A stretch of 62,154 nt of DNA from Sphingomonadales bacterium (GCA_028289885.1 JAQGKX010000085.1:1-62154), one strand, 5' to 3'; numbered from the stretch's first letter, positions 44,252-53,348 are shown. Program-made: numbers and translations. Notes: generated by a model from the letters alone, not told the origin.

Positions 44252-45219
44252 TGACGGTCATAGCCGCAACTGTGTCACTGGCTCCCGCCGTTTTATCGAC
44301 TGGCGCGCCAGCCAACGCGGTCGATATTGTGGAATTTGCAGCGGTACTGAAAATCGAACTCTCTAAAACAAGTTCGATCCGGCTTCAGAATATGCCCGCG
44401 CCACTAACCGAAGATGTGCAGCTTATTACCGCCCTGCCGGATTTGCTGCTCGACGCGGTGGATAAGGCGTCAGTTACGGGCAACAAGGATGAGAAAACCG
44501 GCATGGACACGACTGTCCTGTCCGTCGATGCTGCGGCAGTTCCTGCAGCATTTCCAGGCACACTGCCAACGATACCCAGCGCGGATATCGCAAAACCGGC
44601 GGACTCTGCGCCGCCACTTTCCAGGGTATCGAAAAAGCCGTTGCGGGAGAATGTGCGTCAAGAAAAGGCACCGGAGATAGCTCAGGCGGAAAGCGTCACA
44701 CCCCGCGAAACCCTGATGGTAATGCCCGATGTTGCCACTGCGCCAATTGCTGCGGTTTCGATCCCGAATGCGGATCCGGAACCACTGCCCGACCCCCTGA
44801 GACCGCAGCAGACGGTATCACTCGATCGCCTGCTGGCCGTCATGGTACAGAACGGCGCGGCGGATCGGCAGTGGCTCGACACGGTGATCGGCGACGTGAA
44901 AGCCAGCGCCGCTTCCAATGGAGACGTGCGGTTTCAGGTCGAGCCGGAAGGATTCGGCAAAATGACCATCGACCGAACCGTCGATCATCTGAAAATCGGC
45001 GTGACGGACGCGCACAATCTGGCGGTGGTGGAGGCGGCCCGGGTTCATGTCCTGGCCGGAGCGCATGCGCTGGGCGCGCCGGTTTCCGCTGCCACGATCT
45101 TTCACGAACAACCGGGGTTTCGCGATCGTAGCGACCACCGGCCACGCCCGCCGATCGAACACCGAACGAACGAAGACGAGGGCGAGCAGGGATCGTCCGA
45201 GTCAGGCCGTTACGCATGA
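44248..45219 (+). CDS. fliK: Flagellar hook-length control protein FliK
   Basis: A 323-residue protein. The first 215 or so residues are low-complexity Ala/Pro/Ser/Thr sequence. The conserved C-terminal domain has RFQVEPEGFGKMTIDRTVDH, then LKIGVTDAHNLAVVEAARVH, matching the Flg_hook domain (L.P..LG.v.v.l......v.f.a....r..L). FliK measures the hook and switches FlhB specificity. GTG at 44248 overlaps fliJ. ATG at 44251 is equally possible. Confidence 0.85.
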   Translation: MMTVIAATVSLAPAVLSTGAPANAVDIVEFAAVLKIELSKTSSIRLQNMPAPLTEDVQLITALPDLLLDAVDKASVTGNKDEKTGMDTTVLSVDAAAVPAAFPGTLPTIPSADIAKPADSAPPLSRVSKKPLRENVRQEKAPEIAQAESVTPRETLMVMPDVATAPIAAVSIPNADPEPLPDPLRPQQTVSLDRLLAVMVQNGAADRQWLDTVIGDVKASAASNGDVRFQVEPEGFGKMTIDRTVDHLKIGVTDAHNLAVVEAARVHVLAGAHALGAPVSAATIFHEQPGFRDRSDHRPRPPIEHRTNEDEGEQGSSESGRYA

Positions 45220-45235
45220 ACATGAGGAATAATCG

Positions 45236-45700
45236 ATGACTGGACAGAAGAAAAAGCGCGGCAAGCTGGGCGCGTTGCTTGCCTATGGCGGCGGCGGGTT
45301 GTTGCTCGCGGGGGCGGGTGCTGCGGGCGGATTCTATGCGTCAGGATCGCTCGTCGGCGCGCTTAAGACCGATGCCAAACCCGTTGCAATTACGTATTTT
45401 GCCTTTCAACAGCCGTTCACCTCCAACCTGCGCGACAGCGGCAGTTTTGCGCAATTGTCCTTGTCGGTTGCGACCACCGACAACCCGCGCGCCGCCGAGG
45501 CCGTAAAAACCAATGAGGCAGCGCTGCGGTCGGTCGTGCTGATGACCGTCGCCGATCAGGATGCGGGAGCACTCGGGACGACCGCCGGCAAGCAGCAACT
45601 ACAGGTCAAGCTCCGCAATGTGATGGACGCGGTGTTGAAAGCCAAGGATGGCCGACCCGGCATCGACAGCGTCTATTTCACCAGTTTCGTGATCCAATGA
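45236..45700 (+). CDS. fliL: Flagellar basal body protein FliL
   Basis: A 154-residue single-pass protein. A basic N-terminus (TGQKKKRGKLGALLAYGGGG) leads into one transmembrane helix (LLLAGAGAAGGFYASGSLVG). A periplasmic domain follows with FTSNLRDSGSFAQLSLSVAT and the FliL C-terminus VKLRNVMDAVLKAKDGRPGI ending YFTSFVIQ. It sits around the stator and motor. It is next to fliM, as in most clusters. Confidence 0.9.
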   Translation: MTGQKKKRGKLGALLAYGGGGLLLAGAGAAGGFYASGSLVGALKTDAKPVAITYFAFQQPFTSNLRDSGSFAQLSLSVATTDNPRAAEAVKTNEAALRSVVLMTVADQDAGALGTTAGKQQLQVKLRNVMDAVLKAKDGRPGIDSVYFTSFVIQ

Positions 45701-46503
45701 GCGCGGTGACGCGGGCCAATCCGCTGCTCCGACCGGACGACACCGACGATGGAAATCTCGCCCTGACACGGTTCGCGGCGCGCCTTTGCGCACCGATCGA
45801 GCGCCATCTTTCCGGCATGGCCGATGTCGGCGGTCTGGCAGCTTCGTGTGGAGATGTTGCGTTCGGAGACTTGCAGGAATTGTCGGCAATGATGTTCGGA
45901 TATCGTGTCGGATCCGTGTGCCCGATCCTGATCGCCGTGGATCGCATCTTTGCCGCAGCACTCGTGGAGCGAAAGTTTGGCGGTGCTCGGGGCGCGGCTC
46001 CCCGGTCGCGAACGGGCGAATGTGGAGCGACCGCCTCGATTGCAAAAGACATAGCCTGCAAGGTCGCCTCTGCCATCGCGGAAGCGTGGCCGGGTGATAC
46101 GCTCCCCGCGATTGCCGCCGAAGAAGACACGGCCCAGTTCTCCCGCGCCGACGACCGGGTTCCCACGATCACGCTGACGTGGCCGCTCGGCAAGGTCAGC
46201 ATCGCCTTTGCAACAGGCAGCATCGCGCGACTGGCGAACGTGCCGCCCCCCGCCCGAATTGCGGGTTGGGCCAATCTTCTCCGCGACAATGTGATGACCG
46301 CACCGGTTCCCGTACGGGCGGTTTTTGCACGACCGCAATTGCCCGCCGCGATGGTGATGCACCTGAAGGTTGGTGACGTTTTGCCGATCTCGAAGCCCGT
46401 ATTCGTGCCGCTTTACACGGGCGCTCACCGCCTCGGGACCGGGATATTGACCGACACCAGTGGCCGCACCGCCGTCCAGATCCATATGATGGAGACATTT
46501 TGA
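45697..46503 (+). CDS. fliM: Flagellar motor switch protein FliM (short, no CheY-binding peptide)
   Basis: A 268-residue switch protein (334 in E. coli). The middle domain begins NLALTRFAARLCAPIERHLS, with VDRIFAAALVERKFGGARGA corresponding to the FGG..R region. The C-terminal SpoA-like domain is MVMHLKVGDVLPISKPVFVP, then LYTGAHRLGTGILTDTSGRT. The usual N-terminal EIDALL peptide, which binds phospho-CheY, is absent. The first 20 residues read SAVTRANPLLRPDDTDDGN, and no upstream start codon could extend the frame. The start overlaps the fliL stop (ATGA). Confidence 0.88.
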   Translation: MSAVTRANPLLRPDDTDDGNLALTRFAARLCAPIERHLSGMADVGGLAASCGDVAFGDLQELSAMMFGYRVGSVCPILIAVDRIFAAALVERKFGGARGAAPRSRTGECGATASIAKDIACKVASAIAEAWPGDTLPAIAAEEDTAQFSRADDRVPTITLTWPLGKVSIAFATGSIARLANVPPPARIAGWANLLRDNVMTAPVPVRAVFARPQLPAAMVMHLKVGDVLPISKPVFVPLYTGAHRLGTGILTDTSGRTAVQIHMMETF

Positions 46504-46504
46504 A

Positions 46505-46804
46505 ATGACCGAAGCCATGCTCGCCGAACCTTTGGTCGCGACCGACAATTTTGATTTGCTCGCCCGTATCCCGATGCGCCTTTCAGTGGAGGTCGGGTCG
46601 GCATCGATGACGCTCGCCGAACTGATCGCGATGAAGCAGGATGCGGTCGTTGAACTCGACCGCCAGACCGACGATCCGCTCGACATATTGGTCAATGGAA
46701 CGCTGATTGCGCGCGGCGAAGTCGTCACCGTCGATGGCCGTTATGGCATCCGTATTTCTGAGATCGTGGCACCGCTTCAGGGCGGTATCGAGCGGCGTTC
46801 GTGA
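46505..46804 (+). CDS. fliN: Flagellar motor switch protein FliN
   Basis: A 99-residue C-ring protein. The SpoA fold is seen as LLARIPMRLSVEVGSASMTL, then AELIAMKQDAVVELDRQTDD, PLDILVNGTLIARGEVVTVD and GRYGIRISEIV. These are the FliN signatures. It follows fliM directly, and its last four bases overlap fliO. Confidence 0.95.
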   Translation: MTEAMLAEPLVATDNFDLLARIPMRLSVEVGSASMTLAELIAMKQDAVVELDRQTDDPLDILVNGTLIARGEVVTVDGRYGIRISEIVAPLQGGIERRS

Positions 46805-46989
46805 ACTTTTTTGCAGCCTTGTTGCAGCGCCTGTGCGAGCAACGTGGCGGGCGGGTCGCGCGGCTGGTCGAGGTGCAGTCGTTCGGCGCGCATACCAAGC
46901 TGGCCGTCGTCGAATTTTCCGGCCAGACATTGCTCCTTTCGGTCAGTCGAGAGGGCGTTGCCCTGATTGCCACTGGTGATCGTTCATGA
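46801..46989 (+). CDS. fliO: FliO-like protein without transmembrane segment (62 aa)
   Basis: A 62-residue protein between fliN and fliP. The pattern RLVEVQSFGAHTKLAVVEFS, then GQTLLLSVSREGVALIAT, matches the conserved cytoplasmic part of FliO (L.V...slG......vV...g..lLLGv...gi..L). FliO normally has an N-terminal signal or membrane helix. Here the N-terminus NFFAALLQRLCEQRGGRV is only amphipathic. GTG at 46801 overlaps fliN by four bases and no upstream extension is likely. The identity is inferred from position and the short motif. Confidence 0.7.
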   Translation: MNFFAALLQRLCEQRGGRVARLVEVQSFGAHTKLAVVEFSGQTLLLSVSREGVALIATGDRS

Positions 46990-47672
46990 TTGCGCTGACT
47001 GTGGCAGTGTCATTGGACCTCGGATCGCTCAATCCCGGAGGCGAAGCGCTTTCGCTGCCGTTGCAAATTCTCGTCCTGATGACCGGGCTGACGATCCTGC
47101 CGACACTATTGCTGATGATGACCGGATTCACGCGCATCCTGATCGTCCTGTCGATCCTGCGGCAGGCGCTGGGGTTGCAGCAAACGCCGCCCAATCAGGT
47201 GCTCGTCGGCATGGCGCTGTTCCTGACATTGTTCGTCATGCGGCCCGTTATCGCAGAGATCGACCGGACTGCGTGGCAGCCTTATCGCGCCCAGCAAATG
47301 CCGATGGAGGCCGCCGTCGAACATGGCGGGGTCGCTTTGCACGGCTTCATGGCACGCCAGACCCGCAGCGCGGACCTGTCGCTATTCTATCGGATGGGCA
47401 ATGAAAAGCCGGGCGCGGATATCGCCACGACGCCGTTTTCGATTCTGGTCCCGGCATTCGTGACAAGCGAGCTAAAGACCGCGTTCCAGATCGGATTCAT
47501 GATCTTCCTGCCGTTCCTGGTCATCGACCTTGTCGTCGCGAGTGCGCTGATGGCGCTTGGCATGATGATGTTGTCGCCATCGGTCGTGTCGATGCCATTC
47601 AAGTTGCTGCTGTTCGTCGCGATCGACGGATGGGCGCTGACGATGGGTTCGCTGGTGTCGTCGTTCGGATGA
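46986..47672 (+). CDS. fliP: Flagellar export gate protein FliP
   Basis: A 228-residue gate protein with four transmembrane helices. It has LTILPTLLLMMTGFTRILIV and LSILRQALGLQQTPPNQVLV, the first FliP signature, then GMALFLTLFVMRPVI. PFSILVPAFVTSELKTAFQI and GFMIFLPFLVIDLVVASALM, with MLSPSVVSMPFKLLLFVAID, form the second signature. It forms the export pore with FliQ and FliR. ATG overlaps the fliO stop. Confidence 0.97.
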   Translation: MIALTVAVSLDLGSLNPGGEALSLPLQILVLMTGLTILPTLLLMMTGFTRILIVLSILRQALGLQQTPPNQVLVGMALFLTLFVMRPVIAEIDRTAWQPYRAQQMPMEAAVEHGGVALHGFMARQTRSADLSLFYRMGNEKPGADIATTPFSILVPAFVTSELKTAFQIGFMIFLPFLVIDLVVASALMALGMMMLSPSVVSMPFKLLLFVAIDGWALTMGSLVSSFG

Positions 47673-47947
47673 CCGGCAGCGAACAGGATGTGCTGCTCGG
47701 TTTTGCGCAACAGGGGTTATGGGCGGCGGCGCTGGCGTCGGCTCCGCTGCTGGTATCGGTGCTTGCCGTCGGGCTGGTGGTGGGGCTGTTCCAGGCAGTC
47801 ACTTCGATCAACGAAGCCACGCTGTCGTTCGTGCCGAAGCTGATCGTTGTCGCCATCGTGCTGGCTGTCTTCGGTGCCGCCATCCTCGGCGTCGTCGCCG
47901 ATTTTGCGCGTGAAATGTTCGCGCGCATCCCGGAGATTTTGACCTGA
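47669..47947 (+). CDS. fliQ: Flagellar export gate protein FliQ
   Basis: A 92-residue protein with two transmembrane helices (WAAALASAPLLVSVLAVGLV and LSFVPKLIVVAIVLAVFGAA). Between them is VGLFQAVTSINEATLSFVPK, the FliQ signature. ATG at 47669 overlaps the fliP stop, and the stop overlaps fliR by one base. Confidence 0.96.
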   Translation: MTGSEQDVLLGFAQQGLWAAALASAPLLVSVLAVGLVVGLFQAVTSINEATLSFVPKLIVVAIVLAVFGAAILGVVADFAREMFARIPEILT

Positions 47948-48678
47948 TGACGCTGGTGGAGACCGCGATGGGCATCGGTATCGCGTCGATCCGACCGGGA
48001 GCCGCGCTGTTTGCGTCCCCCTTGTTCGGCAACACGCATGTGCCGATCCCGCTGCGCATCGCCATTGCAATCGCGATCGGCTGGGCTGGCTTTTCGGCGG
48101 GCGATCCGCAACTGGCGCTGGATGCCGCGCGCGATGCGCCGTTCGTGGTGCTGCCCGAATTGTTGATCGGGCTGACGATGGGCTTTTCGATGCAAATGGC
48201 CTTTGCCGCGGCGATGATGGCGGGCGAGGTGATCGGCAATACGATGGGGCTGGGGTTTGCGACGTCGTCGGACGGCCTGTCGGGACCGGCGCCGACGCTG
48301 TCCAATTTCATGAGCTTTGCAGCGACAGCGATCTTTCTCGCCAGCCAAGGGCATCTGACGTTGATCGCGATGGTCGTTGAGAGTTTCCGAAGCATTCCGA
48401 TCGGTTCCTCGTGGTTCCCCGATAATGCGATGCAGATGTTCGGGACGGCGCTGTTTTCGGGCGCAGTCAGCATTGCCCTGCCGGTGACGTTTGCGCTCGT
48501 TCTCGTCCAGATCGTTCTCGCCCTGATTGCCAAGGCGGCACCTGCGTTGAACCTGTTCGCCATCGGTATGCCGTTCACGCAGCTTGCCGGGGCGGGGCTG
48601 CTGGTGGTGGCATTTCCGGCGATGGGATCGGCCATCGGGGGGCAGATTACGGCTTCGTTGGCTTTGGTCGCGCGATGA
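47947..48678 (+). CDS. fliR: Flagellar export gate protein FliR
   Basis: A 243-residue gate protein with about six hydrophobic helices. It has IRPGAALFASPLFGNTHVPI with PLRIAIAIAIGWAGF, LPELLIGLTMGFSMQMAFAA and AGEVIGNTMGLGFATSSDGL, then PVTFALVLVQIVLALIAKAA with PALNLFAIGMPFTQLAG. These are all FliR blocks. It completes the fliPQR gate with flhB behind it. Confidence 0.96.
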   Translation: MTLVETAMGIGIASIRPGAALFASPLFGNTHVPIPLRIAIAIAIGWAGFSAGDPQLALDAARDAPFVVLPELLIGLTMGFSMQMAFAAAMMAGEVIGNTMGLGFATSSDGLSGPAPTLSNFMSFAATAIFLASQGHLTLIAMVVESFRSIPIGSSWFPDNAMQMFGTALFSGAVSIALPVTFALVLVQIVLALIAKAAPALNLFAIGMPFTQLAGAGLLVVAFPAMGSAIGGQITASLALVAR

Positions 48679-49790
48679 GTGGCGAACGTACCGAGGCAGC
48701 CACGCCGAAACATAAAGCGGCGGCGCGGAAGCGGGGGCAGCTTCCCGATATACGCGAGCTTTCGACGGCAGGCGCGGTCGCGGCGGGCGCGGGGTGGCTT
48801 GCGCTGATGGGCCATGGTTTGTGGCAGGGAGCGGCGGCTCAGATGCGGGCGGGGCTGTCGCTGCAAGGTGGGCAGGGAGATTTCGACCCATCCGCGATCA
48901 TCTGGCTGCTGGTTTCCGCAGTTGCGGTGCCGATGGGCGTGTTGTTCGCGATGATCTGTCTTGCCGCAATTGCCAGCCGTCTGATTGGTGGCGGGCTGGG
49001 CATCAACTGGGGGGCCATTGCCCCGAAATTCGCCAAGATCGATCCCGCAGCAGGGCTGCAGCGCATATTTAGCGCGAAGGGGCTGATCGAATTCGGCAAG
49101 TCGGCGGCTAAATTACTGTTTCTCGGCAGCGCCTTCGTCTGGGCGGTGAAGGGCATGTTGCCGGCATTACTCGGCTTGCCGGGTGTCGAGCCGATGTCCT
49201 CCGCGACAGTCGCGGCGGCGCTGTTGACCCGTACCGTCTTTGCGCTGGCGGTTGCGCTGGCCCTGATCGCGGCGCTGGATGCGCCGATCCAGATCGGGCT
49301 GCACAACGCCAAGCTGCGCATGACGAAGCAACAAGTCCGCGACGAGCATCGCGAGTCCGAACATGCGCCAGAGGTGCGCCAGCAAATCCATGCCAGGCGC
49401 GCGGCGTTGCTCGACCAGTCGGCGCGGAAGGCGGTGAAGGAGGCGACCGTGATCCTCGTCAACCCGACGTCCTTTGCCGTGGCGCTCCGTTACCGCGCCG
49501 GGATCGACGGCGCGCCGGTCGTCGTCGCCCGTGCCCGCGCAGAGGCGGCGGCGGCGCTTCGTGAGATGGCGGCGAGCGAGGGCGTCCCGGTCCTGACCTA
49601 TCCGGCGCTGACCCGCGCCATTTATTTCACCAGCCGTTCGGGCGAGGTCATCGACGAGAAACTCTACCGTGCCGTCGCCACCGTGCTCGCTTTCGTCATG
49701 GGCCTGAACGTCGCAATCGCCCGCCGCGCGCAGCCCGAAGTCGAAATGCCCGATGGCCTGAATTACGGTGCGGACGGCCGCTCAACCTAA
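48675..49790 (+). CDS. flhB: Flagellar export switch protein FlhB with NPTS instead of NPTH
   Basis: A 371-residue switch protein. It starts SGERTEAATPKHKAAARKRG, the typical E.T..PT..R...AR..G start. Four transmembrane helices follow, with KIDPAAGLQRIFSAKGLIEF and GKSAAKLLFLGSAFVW between. Next is the linker PIQIGLHNAKLRMTKQQVRD with EHRESEHAPEVRQQI, and the C-terminal domain. The autocleavage motif, normally NPTHY, is NPTSF (49461-49475), so the conserved His is lost. The rest of the C-terminal domain (GVPVLTYPALTRAIYFTSRS) is intact. The gene overlaps fliR by four bases. Confidence 0.93.
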   Translation: MSGERTEAATPKHKAAARKRGQLPDIRELSTAGAVAAGAGWLALMGHGLWQGAAAQMRAGLSLQGGQGDFDPSAIIWLLVSAVAVPMGVLFAMICLAAIASRLIGGGLGINWGAIAPKFAKIDPAAGLQRIFSAKGLIEFGKSAAKLLFLGSAFVWAVKGMLPALLGLPGVEPMSSATVAAALLTRTVFALAVALALIAALDAPIQIGLHNAKLRMTKQQVRDEHRESEHAPEVRQQIHARRAALLDQSARKAVKEATVILVNPTSFAVALRYRAGIDGAPVVVARARAEAAAALREMAASEGVPVLTYPALTRAIYFTSRSGEVIDEKLYRAVATVLAFVMGLNVAIARRAQPEVEMPDGLNYGADGRST

Positions 49791-49847
49791 AGCTGCGACC
49801 AACTCTGCCGTTATTCGTTGCGAAGCCAATCGAGATGGACAGGCGCG

Positions 49848-50051
49848 ATGAACCCATTCCCATTCCCTTTTCCCAATGCCGACCGCGAGTTGAGACTGGC
49901 GTGGGTGGCGGACGTCGATGCTGCGCTCAACGACGCAGAAGGGCTGTTGCAATCCTCCATACCGCTTGGTCAGCGCATCGCGTTGAAGGTCGATATCGCG
50001 CATATCCGCGCGGGACTCGCCGCCGAACGCGCCGCGCTGGACGTCCGATGA
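49848..50051 (+). CDS. Unknown small protein between flhB and fliD (67 aa)
   Basis: A 67-residue protein. MNPFPFPFPNADRELRLAWV is followed by a helix-rich part (VDAALNDAEGLLQSSIPLGQ and ALKVDIAHIRAGLAAERAAL). There is no membrane helix or signal. Size, helical content and place before fliD suggest a FliT- or FlgN-like export chaperone or other small flagellar factor, but the sequence does not let me name it. The stop overlaps the fliD start (ATGA). An earlier TTG at 49818 is possible. Confidence 0.6.
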   Translation: MNPFPFPFPNADRELRLAWVADVDAALNDAEGLLQSSIPLGQRIALKVDIAHIRAGLAAERAALDVR

Positions 50052-50824
50052 CGTCGATCCTGAGCGCTCTTGGGGCGGGGGCGGGTGTGGATTCAAAGGC
50101 GCTGGTCGCGGAACTCGCGGCGTCGGCGCGCGAAAATCGCGACAAAATGCTGCTGGCAAAGACGACAAGCAACACCGCGAAGATTTCCGCGCTTGCGTCG
50201 ATCGGGTCCGCCCTCACCGAATTTGCGACCGCGTTCGATATCGATGCGCAGGACGAGACGGTGTCGACGGCCAAGCTGCTCAATGAATTCGTTGCCGGTT
50301 TCAATCAGGTGCGCGGTCTTATCGCGGGGGCTGTGGTTCCGGGTGCTTCGGGAGCGTTGCAGGGAGATCCCGGCCTCCGGGCTGCCGCTGTCGCCCTGTC
50401 CCGACTGCCGCTGGAGCATCTGGCTGGCGGGGCGACCGCGCAATCGCTGAACGACCTCGGCATCGCGACCAATCGTGACGGTACGCTGCGGATCGACCGG
50501 GCGAGACTGACTGCCGCCATCGTTGCCGATCCGATGGGCGTCCGGGCGATGCTGACGGCAGCAGGCGGCCTCGATACCGGGCTGACCGCCGTGCGTGACA
50601 TGGTGACGGCAAAGGGCGGTGCGCTTGACACCAGCACCGCGCGCTATACGCGGATCGCGACCGGACTCGCGGTGGAGCAGGCGCGCATCGAAGCCGACAA
50701 CACCCGGCTGATCGATCGTCTGACGCGCTCGTTTTCACAAATGGATCGACAGGTTGCGATGATCAAGGCGAGCCAGTCCTATCTCACGCAGCAGATCGCG
50801 GCATGGAACAGCACGAACAACTGA
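50048..50824 (+). CDS. fliD: Flagellar filament cap FliD, minimal form
   Basis: A 258-residue protein with the two ends of FliD. The N-terminus is LSALGAGAGVDSKALVAELA with NTAKISALASIGSALTEF (about residues 5-60). The C-terminal part starts at TAKLLNEFVAGFNQVRGLI and includes SLNDLGIATNRDGTLRIDRA, PMGVRAMLTAA and the coiled-coil end RQVAMIKASQSYLTQQIAAW. FliD is usually 430-700 residues. The D2/D3 region between these blocks is missing, and the join is near residue 70. It lies before fliS. Confidence 0.85.
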   Translation: MTSILSALGAGAGVDSKALVAELAASARENRDKMLLAKTTSNTAKISALASIGSALTEFATAFDIDAQDETVSTAKLLNEFVAGFNQVRGLIAGAVVPGASGALQGDPGLRAAAVALSRLPLEHLAGGATAQSLNDLGIATNRDGTLRIDRARLTAAIVADPMGVRAMLTAAGGLDTGLTAVRDMVTAKGGALDTSTARYTRIATGLAVEQARIEADNTRLIDRLTRSFSQMDRQVAMIKASQSYLTQQIAAWNSTNN

Positions 50825-51185
50825 TCGCGCGCGCGGTGGCGGCGTATCGGGAGGTTTCGGCGACGCGGGTCGAATGTGCATCGCCCGGGGGGCTGGTGTC
50901 ACTGCTGCTGGAGGAACTGATCGACTGCATCGACGGACTGCGCGGTGCGATCGCGGCGGGGCAGGGTGCGCGGCGAGACAGCGTCAAAAGGCGGGGGGAA
51001 TCGATATTGTTTTCACTTGAGGCCAGCCTGAATGGCGAGGCGGGGATACTGACTGACAGATTGACCCGGATTTACCGGGAGGTCCGCCAATTGATGGCCT
51101 CCGCCGTGGCCGAGAATGATCCGGATCGGTGCAATCAGGCGCGCGATCTGATCGAGCCGATTGCCGAGGCCTGGCGGGCGATTGC

Positions 51186-51198
<13 letters not shown>
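50803..51198 (+). CDS. fliS: Flagellar export chaperone FliS
   Basis: A 131-residue four-helix-bundle chaperone for flagellin. RAVAAYREVSATRVECASPG, then GLVSLLLEELIDCIDGLRGA, correspond to the FliS N-terminal block (YQ......ASP..L..LLYD). ILFSLEASLNGEAGIL and the remaining helices match in order. ATG at 50803 overlaps the fliD end by 22 bases. Its last 13 bases overlap the convergent regulator gene at 51186. Confidence 0.9.
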
Positions 51199-52199
<1,001 letters not shown>

Positions 52200-52258
52200 T
52201 GTCGTGTCCCGGTGCCGACCCCGTCATTCGTGTTCGGCCAAACAGGTAGATAAGATTT

Positions 52259-52272
52259 ACGGTTAAAACCGT
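52259..52272. promoter_or_regulatory. Palindrome ACGGTTAAAACCGT in the divergent promoter region
   Basis: A perfect 14-base palindrome (6-bp arms with central AA) between the activator gene (minus) and the MarR-like gene (plus). It is a good size for a dimeric winged-helix operator. It might be the binding site of the adjacent 311-residue regulator. No other feature is seen in the 164-base gap. Confidence 0.45.
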
Positions 52273-52363
52273 TACGGGTTCGATCCGATGTGGTGCAAAA
52301 GAGGCGAGGACATCGAAGCGGAATCCAGCTAGCGACGATGGAACAAATGCAAAACAGGATAGC

Positions 52364-53299
52364 GTGATGACAGCACAAGCCTTCGGTTCCATGGACGCTA
52401 TGTTCGCTCCGGACCGGACAGTTTTGATTATCGCCGACGACCTGGGGGCAATCGCCAGCGCGCGTTCGGCAGCAGATGCGGCTAAGCTGCGCGTCACGAG
52501 GATTGTCTCGATGCAACAAGCGTCGGCCGCCCTGTCCGAGGGTGGACGAGAAACTGTCGTGCTCGTCGAATTGACTGACACGGATGAGACGACGGACATA
52601 ATTCTCGACTTGATCGAGCATGACCATCGGCGGACCGTAATCACTTTTCCAACCCGATGCATCGATGCGGTTGTGTCGCGCGTCACCCGCTCTGTATCGT
52701 TGCTGTGCAGCCCAACAACGATCGAAAGGGTGGTTGCGCTGGTCTCCGTTTCTGAGACTGGATCGGGATTCAGCGCGGATAATGATGACAACGATCGTCT
52801 GCAAAAGCTGGCGGATGAGGTCGCGCGCATTGCTACGACATTGGCTGAATTGGCGGGAAGCCCGCTCAGTAGTGGAGGGGACGCCTTTAGTGATGGCCTG
52901 ATCGGATATCGTGCCGGGCCTGTTCCCGCCCCAAGCCTACCGAAAATCCTGAAAGTAAGTGTCGGCGATATTCGCGGGATGATCAGGGCGCGCAGGTTGC
53001 GCGACAAATTCTTTCCTGCCGATCTTTTTGGCGAGGCTGCCTGGGACATGTTGCTCGACCTGATGGTAGCCCAGGTCGAGGGGACACAAGTGGCGGTTTC
53101 CAGCCTGTGTATTGCTTCCGCCGTGCCGCCGACAACTGCCCTGCGGGCAATCCGTGGCATGACAGAACGGGGGTTGTTCGTTCGCGTTGCCGACCATAAC
53201 GACAAGCGCCGGATATTCATCGAACTGAGCAGTGCGACCGCCGACGCCATGCGCAGCTATCTGTCCGCGGCAAAGCAGCAGGGCGCGGTGTTCGCCTGA
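52364..53299 (+). CDS. Pseudo-receiver plus MarR-like winged-helix regulator (311 aa)
   Basis: Residues 15 to about 125 look like a response-regulator receiver (RTVLIIADDLGAIASARSAA). The phospho-acceptor position in VVLVELTD is Glu (about residue 68) instead of Asp, and the later Lys is absent. A linker follows (about 130-220), then a MarR-like winged helix (AAWDMLLDLMVAQVEGTQVA, SSLCIASAVPPTTALRAIRG, ADHNDKRRIFIEL). The last 85 or so residues are paralogous to the regulator at 1681-2178. An MSxxx-type kinase partner is not nearby. It lies divergent from the sigma-54 activator. GATAGCGTG before ATG 52364 gives a poor ribosome site. Confidence 0.8.
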   Translation: MMTAQAFGSMDAMFAPDRTVLIIADDLGAIASARSAADAAKLRVTRIVSMQQASAALSEGGRETVVLVELTDTDETTDIILDLIEHDHRRTVITFPTRCIDAVVSRVTRSVSLLCSPTTIERVVALVSVSETGSGFSADNDDNDRLQKLADEVARIATTLAELAGSPLSSGGDAFSDGLIGYRAGPVPAPSLPKILKVSVGDIRGMIRARRLRDKFFPADLFGEAAWDMLLDLMVAQVEGTQVAVSSLCIASAVPPTTALRAIRGMTERGLFVRVADHNDKRRIFIELSSATADAMRSYLSAAKQQGAVFA

Positions 53300-53348
53300 C
53301 CCGGCGGTGGGGAGATCGGTGGGCAGGATTGCGGCGGAAATTATTCCG

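Noticed and set aside
47599-48891. 430-residue minus-strand frame opposite fliQ/fliR
   Set aside because: Antisense shadow in a tight plus-strand operon. The product is Arg/His-rich without motif.
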